A DNA stretch of 64,000 bases from Methanobacterium subterraneum (GCF_002813695.1 NZ_CP017768.1:496001-560000), one strand, 5' to 3'. Positions 12,260 to 24,736 are shown, counted from the first letter of the stretch. Numbers and translations are program-made. The notes: generated by a model not told the origin, from the letters alone.

Positions 12260-13789
12260 TTAAATATCTATAAATTTAAAAGATTCTTTCAATTGCCCCA
12301 TGTATTCCTGGTCTTTCAGAACACGTTTTCTGAGGATTTTATGAATGCCTGACCCATACTGGGCTGCCTTTTTAGGTCTTTTAACAATCTCCTGGGGCAC
12401 ACCCAGTTGATTGGCCACTTCTCTGAGAATGCACTTACGCATTTTGTCACTCGGGTCGCTTATCTTGTACGTCATGGGTATATCCATGGCCATATCTATA
12501 ATTTGAAGGTCAAGGTAGGGGACCCTGAGTTCCACACTGCTGGCCATGCACACCTTGTCGTCACGCTCCAGATTCACGTGGTAAAGATTTTCCACATCAC
12601 CCTTAAGATCTTCCTGAGCCCCTTCACCCTTCTGATGGTAAAGATCAAGGTATCGGTGGTATCCTCCGAAGAGTTCATCGGCACCCTGACCTGATAACAT
12701 CACCCTCTCCTCATTTTCATGGGCCAGCTTTGCGGCCAAGTAACCAGTCATTCCCACCCCTAATTTCATAACATTCCATTCTTCTATGGCATTTAATACC
12801 ATGGGGGTGTATTCTCTAACAATAGCCTCATCAACCATTTGGATATAAAGGGGTAGATCCATATCACTTGCTACTTTACGGGCGAAGATTAGGTCTGGTG
12901 AATTCGCACTACCCACAGCATAGAGATCAGTTTGAACTCCCAGGTTTTTACAGATCACTGCCAGGAGGGTGCTGTCCACACCTCCTGAGAACAATATTCC
13001 TACCTTATCCAATCCTCTGATCCTTTTTTGCACAGATTTCTGAATAAGATCCTTTAAAATCCTTTTAAAATGCTCTTTATCAGGGTTTATGAGGGTATTT
13101 TTAGTTTTTGATTTTTCTGAGGATGGATCTACTTTCCAGGATAGTCTTGATGGTAAAGGTATTAATTCGTGTGAAGATGCGGTTTTCTGGTAGTATAACA
13201 TTGAATTAGGGGGTAAACTAATGGTTTCATTAATCCCCACTTTCCACAGGGCCTTTTTTTCCGAGGCGAAACCGAATATACCATTTTCATTCCCATAATA
13301 AAGTGGTTTCACTCCCAGGGGGTCTCTAACTGCCACCAGATCCTTCCCATCATAGGCAGCGAAGGTGTAATCTCCATCTAAACGTTCCATGACTTTCATG
13401 ATGCAGGGTGATAATGAACCATTATAATATTGGTTAATAAGGGCAAGAACAATCTCTGAATCGCTGTCTGTCTTAAAAATATAATTTGATTCCCTTACAA
13501 TTTCAGAATAAAGTTGGGAATAGTTGTAGATTTCCCCGTTACAGATAAGGATTATTTCGTTATGTTTTAAGGGTTGTGCAACTTCTGATCCCACAATTGA
13601 TAGAAGGTTATGGCCCAATCCTAGATTACCCTGTGGTACGGTTAATTCCTCTAGTTTACCCCTGGATATTGTACCATCCACATAAACTCCGGAACTATCC
13701 GGACCGCGGTGTTTTAGGGTCAGTAACATATCATACAGTTTTTTATTGATATTTTCCCCAATCCCAATGATACCGGTTATTGCACACAT
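12260..13789 (-). CDS. asnB: Asparagine synthase (glutamine-hydrolysing)
   Basis: 509 aa. An N-terminal Ntn glutaminase domain begins M-C-A-I-T-G-I-I-G; Cys2 must become the N-terminal nucleophile after Met removal, so the start is the ATG at 13789 and not an in-frame TTG at 13795. HRGPDSSG and GNGEIYNY-like motifs (CNGEIYNY) mark the glutaminase; the synthetase domain has the PP-loop VGILFSGGVDSTLLA (~265) and GQGADELFGGY (~370). It converts Asp to Asn with Gln and ATP; some archaeal members act on other carboxylates. A GGGAA stretch precedes the ATG. Monocistronic, next to the IS element. Confidence 0.93.
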   Translation of the reverse strand: MCAITGIIGIGENINKKLYDMLLTLKHRGPDSSGVYVDGTISRGKLEELTVPQGNLGLGHNLLSIVGSEVAQPLKHNEIILICNGEIYNYSQLYSEIVRESNYIFKTDSDSEIVLALINQYYNGSLSPCIMKVMERLDGDYTFAAYDGKDLVAVRDPLGVKPLYYGNENGIFGFASEKKALWKVGINETISLPPNSMLYYQKTASSHELIPLPSRLSWKVDPSSEKSKTKNTLINPDKEHFKRILKDLIQKSVQKRIRGLDKVGILFSGGVDSTLLAVICKNLGVQTDLYAVGSANSPDLIFARKVASDMDLPLYIQMVDEAIVREYTPMVLNAIEEWNVMKLGVGMTGYLAAKLAHENEERVMLSGQGADELFGGYHRYLDLYHQKGEGAQEDLKGDVENLYHVNLERDDKVCMASSVELRVPYLDLQIIDMAMDIPMTYKISDPSDKMRKCILREVANQLGVPQEIVKRPKKAAQYGSGIHKILRKRVLKDQEYMGQLKESFKFIDI

Positions 13790-13952
13790 ATTCAATTCCC
13801 TTTTTTAATAATTACCTTTTTTTAATAGTTTATAGTTGAACGTTACATCTATTTAGGCTCTTTTTAATGTATTATAGCATGATTACACGGATTAATGGCC
13901 AATTTTGATTTTTTGAACATTAAAAACTATCTTTGGATATTAAATACTTAAA

Positions 13953-13960
13953 GAATATTT
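13953..13960. repeat. 8-bp target site duplication, left copy
   Basis: GAATATTT immediately outside the left inverted repeat of the IS1-family element; an identical copy lies at 15176-15183. IS1-family insertions typically duplicate 8-9 bp. Confidence 0.9.
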
Positions 13961-13973
13961 GGTGTTGACCCTT

Positions 13974-14669
13974 TTATGTGTTGATGTTTTTGTGGTATGG
14001 GAATGTTAGTAATTCTTCCAGGGTCCAGATATGGTCTGTGATTCCTACGGACATCATAGGTGTTCTTTTTTGATATTTTCTCCACAATTTACCATTTAAA
14101 TGTGTTTTGCAAGGTTTTTTCAGGGAATCGTGTGTTCGTACGAAGTTATGGTCTGTCATTTGTAGTGTGGCGTGGTGTTGGAGCCATTCGTCTTTTTTGG
14201 AATATCCTAATGTTTTTCTTGTTAATCTGTTGTTATCTTGTCTTAAAGTCAAATTTTCTCGTTCTATGTAAGAAGTAGAGATGAAACTAAAGTCAATATC
14301 TTCTTCCATACCATATATAATGCGTTTTTCAATATTAACCACTTTACTTCCCTCTCGCTCCTTCACTACTTGAGCATATTTTAACTCAGGCAATGGCATT
14401 TGTTTCGGTTTTCGTGGACGTCCTCGTTTATCGGTCCTTGAAAACTCCTTTGTATAGCTGTATCTGTCCAATAGTGCTTGTGCGTAGTATTTTCTTCCGT
14501 CGGTGACAAATAAAGGTAATTCCTCTTCGTTTATTCGATCACATGTTTGTTTAACAATCTCATCAGCCGCATCTTGAGTCATGGCACCTGCGTAGGCTGC
14601 TAGGATTAGTCTGTGTTCAGGTGCGAAGCTTAACCAGATCCATCTTTCATCTTCTGATTCATGCTCCAT
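13974..14669 (-). CDS. IS1-family transposase, catalytic frame (InsB-like)
   Basis: 231 aa as an ATG-started frame, but the frame is open up to the slippery tract at 14681-14689, so it is most likely read as the second part of a fusion made by -1 frameshifting. It contains RWIWLSFAPEHR (~10-21) continuing the first catalytic motif, the second catalytic Asp in LFVTDGRKYY (~53-62), and the Glu with the IS1 C-terminal signature YIERENLTLRQDNNRLTRKT (~135-154). These give the DDE transposase core. On its own this frame lacks the DNA-binding head and the first catalytic Asp, so it should not be functional alone. Confidence 0.88.
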   Translation of the reverse strand: MEHESEDERWIWLSFAPEHRLILAAYAGAMTQDAADEIVKQTCDRINEEELPLFVTDGRKYYAQALLDRYSYTKEFSRTDKRGRPRKPKQMPLPELKYAQVVKEREGSKVVNIEKRIIYGMEEDIDFSFISTSYIERENLTLRQDNNRLTRKTLGYSKKDEWLQHHATLQMTDHNFVRTHDSLKKPCKTHLNGKLWRKYQKRTPMMSVGITDHIWTLEELLTFPYHKNINT

Positions 14670-15100
14670 TCTCGGAACTGTTTTTTTTTAACAAAAGTCC
14701 ACAACTCATCTAACTCCACTTTATCAACTTTTATGTCTTTCATAAGGACTTTGTTTATTTCTTCGCTGTGTTCAGAAGCTATGCGCAGCCATCTGCGCAC
14801 AGTATCCAGTTTAACACCTAAAACTTCTGCTGTGCTCCGTAAACTCATGCCTTTTAAAATCATTTTCAAAGCCAAAAAAACTGTCTCTTCATTTGTTCTT
14901 AAATCGTGTAATATTGTATTTGAATGTGAAGTGAAACTTTTAGAGCATGTTCGACAAATAAATTTGTGAACAGGACCATTTTTTGTCTGGTAGGTTCCAT
15001 TACCCACAATATTACCGTTTTCAGTTTTCCCGTAATCTGCACAGCTCTTGTTAGGACAAGCCACATCCACAAAACCAGGTTTAGGACCACGAACACCCAT
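14630..15100 (-). CDS. IS1-family transposase, DNA-binding frame (InsA-like)
   Basis: 156 aa. The N-terminus has a zinc-ribbon (CPNKSC ... CRTCSKSF, ~14-55), then a helix-turn-helix (GMSLRSTAEVLGVKLDTVRRWLR, ~88-110), then the start of the catalytic domain with the first Asp in VDKVELDELWTFVKKK (~127-141). A run of nine A in the transcript (plus-strand T9 at 14681-14689) follows LWTFV; slipping back one base joins it to the catalytic frame as ...VKKKTVPRMEHES... Without slippage translation runs 17 residues further and stops, yielding an InsA-like binding protein or repressor. This is the classic IS1 arrangement. Confidence 0.9.
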   Translation of the reverse strand: MGVRGPKPGFVDVACPNKSCADYGKTENGNIVGNGTYQTKNGPVHKFICRTCSKSFTSHSNTILHDLRTNEETVFLALKMILKGMSLRSTAEVLGVKLDTVRRWLRIASEHSEEINKVLMKDIKVDKVELDELWTFVKKKQFREWSMNQKMKDGSG

Positions 15101-15175
15101 AAAAACACATCCCCTTAAGTATAAATATGGTCCTAACTACTATATAAAACTTCAGTATTTTGAAGGGTCAACACC

Positions 15176-15183
15176 GAATATTT
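15176..15183. repeat. 8-bp target site duplication, right copy
   Basis: GAATATTT, identical to 13953-13960, directly outside the right inverted repeat of the IS1-family element. Confidence 0.9.
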
Positions 15184-15261
15184 TGAAGTTAACTTATTCT
15201 CCTATTAGCATATATTTGAAGACAAAATCAGGTTAATAATTGTTGTTAACCATAAGATAGA

Positions 15262-15299
15262 ATTTAATTGGTTTATGGGGATTTAATTGGTTATAGGGG
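15262..15299. repeat. Two tandem 19-bp repeats
   Basis: atttaattggtttatgggg (15262-15280) is followed directly by a near copy (15281-15299). They lie in the gap between the IS insertion site and the 3' end of the HTH regulator gene. Function unknown. Confidence 0.6.
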
Positions 15300-15402
15300 A
15301 TTGTAAACGATTAAATGGAAAAGTTTTATATTTCCTTTTCATCTCGTTTTTTTAAGAATTATCAAATTTTAATTTATGTTAAAATTTATTATAAAAAATA
15401 CA

Positions 15403-15777
15403 TTATTCATTTAGGTTTGACATGCAAGCATTACAGTTATCTGGCATTTTACCCTTTTCCTGGTGTAACTGGCAGAGAACCTCATCGGTTTTCACTTTTT
15501 TACAGATTTCACAAATATGGGGAATTAAATCCTTCTGGGTCAGTTCTCCCTTTGCCAGTCCTTTAGCGAATTCTCTGATTAAAGATTGTGTTTCATCGTT
15601 GAATTTGATTCCATGGCCCCTCTTATCACTTATGTACTGGGAAACTGCTGGTTGAGTTATATCTAAAAGAACAGAAATTTCTTTTTGTTTCATTCCTTTG
15701 TTTAAGAGTTCTTTGGCCAACTCGGATCTTATGGTGGGGATAACGTACCACACTACTATTTCACACGGAGGTCTCAT
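15403..15777 (-). CDS. HTH transcriptional regulator with C-terminal cysteine cluster
   Basis: 124 aa. A helix-turn-helix lies at about residues 19-52 (LAKELLNKGMKQKEISVLLDITQPAVSQYIS), as in predicted archaeal regulators of the COG2522 type. The C-terminus has five cysteines (CEIC at ~88, C at ~100, C-x2-C near 114-117), which could bind zinc or an Fe-S cluster and sense redox. The ATG is preceded by GTGAT. It is transcribed in the same direction as hdrA, starting 91 bp after the hdrA stop, so it may be co-transcribed with hdrA and could control the hdr genes. The target is inferred from position only. Confidence 0.75.
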   Translation of the reverse strand: MRPPCEIVVWYVIPTIRSELAKELLNKGMKQKEISVLLDITQPAVSQYISDKRGHGIKFNDETQSLIREFAKGLAKGELTQKDLIPHICEICKKVKTDEVLCQLHQEKGKMPDNCNACMSNLNE

Positions 15778-15868
15778 TTAAATCACTAAATTTCCAGACA
15801 CTATTTCCTTTATAATCTTACTTTCCTTTGATTGATAAAATATATTACTAATTTCCTTTTCTTAAAAT

Positions 15869-18241
<2,373 letters not shown>

Positions 18242-18396
18242 TTATACATTCCTCCAAAATGCAGATTCATGTTAATCTTCCAAAGTTTTCATGAATTGCC
18301 AATAAATCGTGTTAAAACTTAGATGCACCATATAATTTTTAAATTTTTCATTATATCAATAAATCATTCTAATTTCAAAGATTTCCAATCATATCC

Positions 18397-18417
18397 CTAT
18401 ATAATATTATATATTTC
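18397..18417 (-). promoter_or_regulatory. Candidate hdrA promoter TATA element
   Basis: On the minus strand this reads ATATATAATATTATATAG, a strong archaeal TATA-type element, in the 209-bp gap between hdrB and hdrA. It sits about 160 bp before the hdrA start, so hdrA can be transcribed separately from hdrC-hdrB. Confidence 0.45.
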
Positions 18418-18450
18418 CATGAGTTCAATAATCCATTAATTAATGGAATA

Positions 18451-19427
<977 letters not shown>

Positions 19428-19431
<4 letters not shown>

Positions 19432-20015
19432 TCTAACCGCCTTATGTTTTCCAGTCTCTGGGTGAGCCCGGTGATTTTGAGAATTTCATTTATTTCATCC
19501 ATTGATTCAGCAGGTAAACTAACTGGTCCCAGTCCCAGTTCCTCCCGCACGCTTTCCAAGTTAACTTTAAAGTCAAACCATTCTGAACCGAAATCCTCCA
19601 CCAGCTTGTCAAAGAATGCCGTGGGAATGGTGCCCACTCCAATGTCCAGGAAATTTTCACCGTAACTTAAGAATGCGGCTATTTTTTCAAGGCCTTTACC
19701 TTCTTCTATTGCCTTCTGGCGTAGTATCTGGTTCACCTCACTGGGGCTGTTGTTAACCGGGCAAACACTGTGGCAAGTATAACAGTAAAAACAGTTCCAT
19801 ATATCCTCATCAGAAAGAATATCCTGATTTCCCTCTAACACATTTTTAACCATTTTTCGAGGGTTGTAATCACTATAACGTGCTCCGGGACATAGGGATA
19901 CGCACATACCGCATTGTATGCATTTGAATAGTTCCAAGGTTGGTGAAGCCCTGAGATCATCCAGTATCTCCCTGGCCAGCTGCGATGAATCTTGGTTAAT
20001 TTTAAGGGTTTTCAT
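19428..20015 (-). CDS. hdrC: Heterodisulfide reductase subunit C-like protein
   Basis: 195 aa. Two [4Fe-4S] ferredoxin motifs, C32-x2-C35-x2-C38-x3-C42-P and C75-x2-C78-x2-C81-x3-C85-P, relay electrons from HdrA to HdrB. There are no membrane segments, so this is the soluble type, not HdrE-linked. It is the first gene of hdrC-hdrB(-hdrA). In many Methanobacteriales hdrA is unlinked from hdrBC, so this clustered set is probably additional to the classical one. A 280-bp AT-rich gap upstream separates it from cysS. Confidence 0.87.
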
Positions 20016-20287
20016 TCCAGATTTACCTCTTAGATGTTTTCCATTCTTATTTTAAATAATGAGTGGTGATTTATTGGGAGTGTGATTCTCCATAATAGTA
20101 AAACTTAGTTTAAAATATTTTTCGAGGATGGTTCCTATCATGCCAGTTGAGAATATCTAATATTTAAATGTAATTTTGCTAAATGTAATTTTTCATTGGA
20201 AAAATATCAATGTAGGTTCAAGTTTTAGATTAATTTTTAATGTATTGGTAATATCTTAATGTATCCTTCTATCAAGATCATGTAATT

Positions 20288-20295
20288 AAAAAAAA
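20288..20295 (-). terminator. T8 terminator directly after cysS
   Basis: Eight A on the plus strand (T8 in the transcript) directly follow the cysS stop codon, typical of archaeal termination. Confidence 0.55.
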
Positions 20296-21678
20296 TTATT
20301 CATCCTCTAAAAGTATGTCCAGTATGCTTAATCTGTCTCTTATTTCATCAGAAAGTTCCCAGTCCTTTTTTTGCCTCAGTTTATCCCTCACCTCAGTTAT
20401 TATATCAACCAGCTCCCCAGTAATATCATTTTCAGGGGATACTTCTGGGGAGAAGTTGAAACCCAGAATATCTCCCACTTCTATGAAGAAAATATTAACT
20501 TTCTTCAAAGTCTCATTGGAAAGTTCGCCATGATTAATGATTCGGTTAATTTCTCTTGTAAACTCAAAAAGTACGGATAAAGCCGAGGGGGTGTTGAAAT
20601 CATTATCCATGGCGTTCATGAATTTTTGACGGGTTTCATGTAATAGGCAACTATGAATTTCATCCAGTTTCCCATTTTTGGGAATTTCACTTTCCAGGAG
20701 TTGGTTTATATGTTCATTTAATTTATAAATCCTTTTCAAACTATTAGCTGATTGTTCCAGAGTATCCTGGCTGAAATCAATGGGACTCCGGTAATGGGTG
20801 GACAGGACAAAGAAACGGAAAACATCAGGAGGATAAGTTTCCAGGAGTTTCCGGATGGTGATGAAGTTTCCAAGGGATTTGGACATTTTATCTCCTGAAA
20901 CATTTAAAAATCCAGTGTGCATCCAGTAACGGACCATGGGTTTCTTGCCAGATGAAGATTCCATTTGGGCAATCTCTGCTTCGTGGTGGGGAAATATTAA
21001 ATCCAGACCACCACCATGAATATCATACTGGGCTCCGAAATACTCTTCGGTAATGGCAGTGTCCTCGATATGCCATCCAGGACGTCCACTACCCCATGGG
21101 GAGTTCCAGCAGGGGTTATCATCCTTTTTCTTCCATAATGCAAAATCTCCAGAATTTTTCTTAGCATCATCAGGGTTGATGCGATGAGTGTTCAATTTCT
21201 GGAGATTGCGATTGGAAAGTTTACCAAAATCAGGAAAACTGGACTCATCAAAGTAAACCCCGTTCCGAGTTTCATAGGCAAATCCCTTATCCAAAAGGGT
21301 TTCTATCTGGGATATGATTTCAGGGATGTGTTCTGTTGCCCGGGCATAAAGGTTAACACTGGTAACACCCAGGGTTTCCATATCCTCCAAGTATTTAACC
21401 TCAAATTCACGGGCCAGATCCAGAGGATCCTCTCCAGTTTCAGCTGCCCGATTGATGATCTTGTCATCGATATCAGTGATGTTCTGCAGGTAAAAAACAC
21501 TGCAACCCTGATGTTTAAGGTAGCGGACTATGACATCAAAGGCGATGTATGTCCGGGCGTGACCTATGTGGGAGTAATCATAGACAGTAGGTCCGCAAAC
21601 GAATAGTTTTACCCTATTACCTTTAAGGGGTTTTAAAGCTTCCTTACTGCGGGTAATGGTGTTGTATATTTTAATCAT
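20296..21678 (-). CDS. cysS: Cysteinyl-tRNA synthetase
   Basis: 460 aa, class I synthetase. The HIGH motif is SHIGHARTY and the KMSKS motif is DKMSKSLGNF; zinc ligands are in FVCGPTVYDY and the later GGGLDLIFPHHEAE region. It charges tRNA-Cys with cysteine. The start at 21678 (MIKIYNTITRSKE, as in other CysRS) has a perfectly placed GTGATC; an in-frame ATG ten codons earlier has no such site. The tRNA-Cys gene lies about 190 bp upstream on the same strand. Many methanogens make Cys-tRNA by the SepRS/SepCysS route, so a direct CysRS here is informative. Confidence 0.95.
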   Translation of the reverse strand: MIKIYNTITRSKEALKPLKGNRVKLFVCGPTVYDYSHIGHARTYIAFDVIVRYLKHQGCSVFYLQNITDIDDKIINRAAETGEDPLDLAREFEVKYLEDMETLGVTSVNLYARATEHIPEIISQIETLLDKGFAYETRNGVYFDESSFPDFGKLSNRNLQKLNTHRINPDDAKKNSGDFALWKKKDDNPCWNSPWGSGRPGWHIEDTAITEEYFGAQYDIHGGGLDLIFPHHEAEIAQMESSSGKKPMVRYWMHTGFLNVSGDKMSKSLGNFITIRKLLETYPPDVFRFFVLSTHYRSPIDFSQDTLEQSANSLKRIYKLNEHINQLLESEIPKNGKLDEIHSCLLHETRQKFMNAMDNDFNTPSALSVLFEFTREINRIINHGELSNETLKKVNIFFIEVGDILGFNFSPEVSPENDITGELVDIITEVRDKLRQKKDWELSDEIRDRLSILDILLEDE

Positions 21679-21863
21679 AGGATCACTGTTTGTCCTACTT
21701 TTTATCATGGAGCACGGTATCTAATTTTATCACAGCGAACAGTTTTTCTACTTTCATAAGGTCTTAAGGTTTTTTTACTAAGCCACAGTTTTTTTACCAC
21801 ACATTATTTATTTAACTAAAATACTAATTTGCCCTGAAAAATAGTTTAATAACAGAATTAAAG

Positions 21864-21934
<71 letters not shown>

Positions 21935-21960
21935 TTTTTTTTGATAGAGTTAGTATACCA

Positions 21961-21968
21961 ATTTATAA
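21961..21968 (-). promoter_or_regulatory. TATA box of tRNA-Cys
   Basis: The minus strand reads TTATAAAT about 30 bp before the mature tRNA 5' end, the expected archaeal promoter spacing. Confidence 0.55.
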
Positions 21969-22136
21969 TAGTCAATTATTTCTATAATCATCAATTATTT
22001 ATCAATTCAACTTATTCGGTGTTAACTGGACTTTTTTGTCTAAGTGGACTTCTTTGGTACAGTTCTATCTTAATATTCTCATTTCTAGAATCATAATCGT
22101 AAATAAAATAAAATGAATAATGCAGTAATTTAAGCA

Positions 22137-22532
22137 TTATTCAATCTTTTTACCAGCTTCTGGGCCGGGTTGCACTGAGTATATTTCGGTAACTTTAACC
22201 ACGATGGCTGCTTTAGGGTTGAGTTTGGTCATCACATTCTGTGCCCATTCCACCACTTCATCGAAGAACTTGCCTGATTCGAATATCTCTGCAGTACCCT
22301 TAAACTGGTAAGGATTCATTTTAGCGTCTTTGGTTACCAGGGAAACGTGAGGGTTTTCTTCAATGTTTTTATGGGTTTTGTTCATGTAATTATCAGCGAT
22401 TAATATGCTTTGGCTGTCGATGGGCCTTGCAAAGCCTATTGGAACCACATTTGGAATTCCTTCATTGTTGGCAGTCGCCAGGAATACTAAGTCCTTTTCT
22501 ATTGCTTCCATCATCTCTTCAGTCATGGTCAT
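22137..22532 (-). CDS. Pyridoxamine 5'-phosphate oxidase family FMN-binding protein
   Basis: 131 aa, single split-barrel domain. VFLATANNEGIPNVVPIGF (~16-34) and the central HKNIEENPHVSLV (~73-85) match the PPOX-like FMN-binding family, whose members in methanogens are flavoproteins of unknown or F420/FMN-linked reductase activity. It is too short and lacks the signature residues of true PNPOx, so pyridoxal synthesis is unlikely. The ATG is preceded by GGTGAT. Monocistronic, divergent from nifS. Confidence 0.75.
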   Translation of the reverse strand: MTMTEEMMEAIEKDLVFLATANNEGIPNVVPIGFARPIDSQSILIADNYMNKTHKNIEENPHVSLVTKDAKMNPYQFKGTAEIFESGKFFDEVVEWAQNVMTKLNPKAAIVVKVTEIYSVQPGPEAGKKIE

Positions 22533-22684
22533 TTATATCACCAAACATTTAATAACTATAGTTATATTTTATATTCTCCTTAATTACATTTTCATGTGTT
22601 TAAAGTTGTGTGTTTTAAAGCATTAATTTATCTGTCTTTAACAATCATAAAGCAAAAAGGGGGGATTGTAAATTTTAGGTTTAA

Positions 22685-22759
22685 CCTTGAAGATTTACCA
22701 ATAGGTTACCCTTAGGAAAATTAACATCGTTTACTCTTAGGAAGATTTACCATGGATTA
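22685..22759. repeat. Three degenerate tandem 25-bp repeats in the nifS upstream region
   Basis: Units at 22685-22709, 22710-22734 and 22735-22759 share the pattern ccttaggaagatttac followed by a variable part; similarity is imperfect but the 25-bp spacing is exact. They lie in the 435-bp gap between the divergent PPOX and nifS genes, about 210-280 bp before nifS. A TATA-like AATATTATATTA follows at about 22861-22872. The rest of the gap is plain AT-rich sequence. A regulator-binding array is possible. Confidence 0.5.
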
Positions 22760-22967
22760 GATAATTTTACTAGGAATAAGATAATAAGATTCAAGGGAGG
22801 TTAAATGAAATAACTTTTTACACTTAAATTTAAAAATAAAAAGAATCTAAAAAGATGAAGAAATATTATATTACACTTAACATAGAATTTACCAAGAAAT
22901 AAAATAAATTAAATTAAGGTATTTTCTAATGAAATATTCGGTAAAAAAGTTTATTGGGGCGATAATC

Positions 22968-24131
22968 ATGAGTTATATGGATCACTCTGCCACTTCACCA
23001 GTTGACCCGGAAGTTTTAGAGGCTATGCTGCCTTATTTTAAAGAATCATTTGGAAACGCATCAACATTATACTCCCTGGGAAGGGAAGCCAGAACTGCAA
23101 TGGAAAAAGCACGAAAACAAGTAGCATCACTCATAGGTGCCAGGGCAGAGGAAGTTTACTTTACCAGCGGGGGAACCGAGTCAGATAACCTGGCTATCAA
23201 GGGAACAATCAGCAGACTGAAGGGTAAAGGTAATCATATCATTACCAGTGCCATCGAACACCCTGCAGTGGAAGAAACCTGCAAATACCTTGAAAAAAAC
23301 GGATACACGGTCACATACCTGCCAGTGGGTGAAGATGGAATTGTTAAGATGGAAGATTTAAAGGAATCTACCAGGGAGGATACCATCCTCATCACAATTA
23401 TGCACGCCAACAATGAAATCGGCACCATTCAACCCATTAAAGAAATTGGAGCTCTGGCCAGGGAAAAAGGAATTCTTTTCCACACGGATGCCGTGCAGAG
23501 TGTGGGTAAAATACCAGTCAACGTGGAAGACATGAATGTGGACCTTTTATCAATATCCGCCCATAAACTCCACGGACCTAAAGGGGTAGGAGCCCTGTAC
23601 ATCCGTAAGGGTGTGCGGATTGATCCACTATTCCATGGTGGGGGTCATGAGAGGGGGGTGCGGCCCGGAACAGAGAATATCCCTGGAATTGTAGGTTTGG
23701 GCAAAGCCTGTCAACTGGCCGAAGAAAATCTGTATGAAAACATGGAGTATGTGGCATCATTGAGGGATCAGCTTATAAAAGGAGTGCTGGGGAGTATTGA
23801 ACAATCATTTCTCAATGGACACCCCACCAAAAGATTACCCAACAATGCTAATTTCCGTTTCAGCAGTATAGAGGGAGAATCACTAATACTGCAACTGGAT
23901 TTTAAGGGAATTAACGCATCCACGGGATCAGCCTGTTCCTCTAATAAACTGGAACCCTCCCATGTCCTTATGGCTATAGGGCTTGAAGAAGTGGATGCCC
24001 ATGGTTCACTACGCATTAGCCTGGGAAAAGAAAACACCCCTAAAGATATTGATTCCTCTATAGTTGTCATAAAAGAAGTGGTTGAAAGATTAAGGAGTAT
24101 GTCTCCACTCTGGTGTCCCGGTGGGAATTAA
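22968..24131 (+). CDS. nifS: Cysteine desulfurase (NifS/IscS family)
   Basis: 387 aa from MSYMDHSATSPVDPEV. PLP is bound through the Lys in SISAHKLHGPKGVGALY (~198-203), and the active-site Cys is in the flexible loop STGSACSS (~325). It takes sulfur from cysteine as an enzyme persulfide for Fe-S clusters and thiolation. The start at 22968 is chosen because other NifS begin here and GGGGCGAT lies four bases before; an in-frame ATG at 22929 has only a weak site. nifU follows 49 bp downstream. The pair provides a dedicated NifS-NifU system. Confidence 0.93.
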   Translation: MSYMDHSATSPVDPEVLEAMLPYFKESFGNASTLYSLGREARTAMEKARKQVASLIGARAEEVYFTSGGTESDNLAIKGTISRLKGKGNHIITSAIEHPAVEETCKYLEKNGYTVTYLPVGEDGIVKMEDLKESTREDTILITIMHANNEIGTIQPIKEIGALAREKGILFHTDAVQSVGKIPVNVEDMNVDLLSISAHKLHGPKGVGALYIRKGVRIDPLFHGGGHERGVRPGTENIPGIVGLGKACQLAEENLYENMEYVASLRDQLIKGVLGSIEQSFLNGHPTKRLPNNANFRFSSIEGESLILQLDFKGINASTGSACSSNKLEPSHVLMAIGLEEVDAHGSLRISLGKENTPKDIDSSIVVIKEVVERLRSMSPLWCPGGN

Positions 24132-24180
24132 TATTACTTAAAATAAGGAAATTAAATGATCAAAAATTAGGAGATGGATT

Positions 24181-24549
24181 ATGTACAGTGAAAAAGTTAT
24201 GGATCATTTTTCCAACCCTCGTAATGTGGGTGAGATAGAAGATGCAGATGGTGTTGGAACCGAAGGTAATCCAACTTGTGGGGACCTGATGACCATTTAT
24301 ATCAAAGTTGAAGATGAGATTATAACCGATATAAAGTTCAAAACATTCGGTTGTGCGGCAGCAATAGCCACTAGTAGTATGATAACTGAGATGGCTCTGG
24401 GAAAAACCATAGAAGAAGCATTGAAGATTACCCGGAACGATGTGGCTAATGAACTGGAAGGATTGCCCCCGGTGAAGATGCACTGCTCCAACTTAGCAGC
24501 AGATGCATTAAGGGCAGCCATTGAAGATTACAGGAAAAAACAGACATGA
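24181..24549 (+). CDS. nifU: Fe-S cluster scaffold protein (NifU/IscU N-terminal type)
   Basis: 122 aa, IscU-like single domain. The three cluster-binding cysteines are in GNPTCGDLM (~39), FGCAAAIAT (~60) and MHCSNLA (~102), with the Asp after the first Cys that makes the cluster labile. It assembles a [2Fe-2S] or [4Fe-4S] cluster from NifS sulfur. GGAG is seven bases before the ATG, and it follows nifS in an operon. T-rich tracts after the stop (around 24607-24616 and 24645-24653) may terminate the transcript. Confidence 0.93.
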   Translation: MYSEKVMDHFSNPRNVGEIEDADGVGTEGNPTCGDLMTIYIKVEDEIITDIKFKTFGCAAAIATSSMITEMALGKTIEEALKITRNDVANELEGLPPVKMHCSNLAADALRAAIEDYRKKQT

Positions 24550-24736
24550 AAATCTGCTGAGGATTAATCATTGATTAAATCCTTTGATTTTTAGATTTCT
24601 ATTTAGATTTTTTATTTAATTTTCATCAGATCATTTTTTTAATCATTATTTTTCCAGAAAAAATTTGTTAATAAAGATAACAGGTATTTTTAATAATGTT
24701 AATACTATTTTAAAAAATAATTGATAAATCAGTTAT

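Larger units (their letters stand above)
13961..15175 (-). mobile_element. IS1-family insertion sequence, apparently complete
   Basis: 1215 bp bounded by perfect 13-bp terminal inverted repeats: ggtgttgaccctt at 13961-13973 and its complement at 15163-15175. It starts with GGTG like other IS1 elements. The flanks carry an exact 8-bp duplication, GAATATTT. Inside are two overlapping frames encoding an IS1-type transposase joined by a slippery A9. The downstream frame stops one base inside the left repeat, so the element is compact. Exact flanking duplications and undamaged ends point to a recent insertion between asnB and the HTH regulator gene; no neighbouring gene is interrupted. Confidence 0.93.

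Noticed and set aside
12260..13795. asnB start at the in-frame TTG (13795)
   Set aside because: It would put two residues before M-C-A-I; the catalytic Cys must be residue 2.
13974..14669. IS1 catalytic frame as an independent gene or a decayed pseudogene
   Set aside because: The A9 slippery tract, intact ends and exact target duplication fit programmed -1 frameshifting better than decay.
22929..22967. Extra 13 residues at the NifS N-terminus
   Set aside because: Weak ribosome binding site and no counterpart in other NifS, which begin at M-S/Y-M-D-H-S-A-T.
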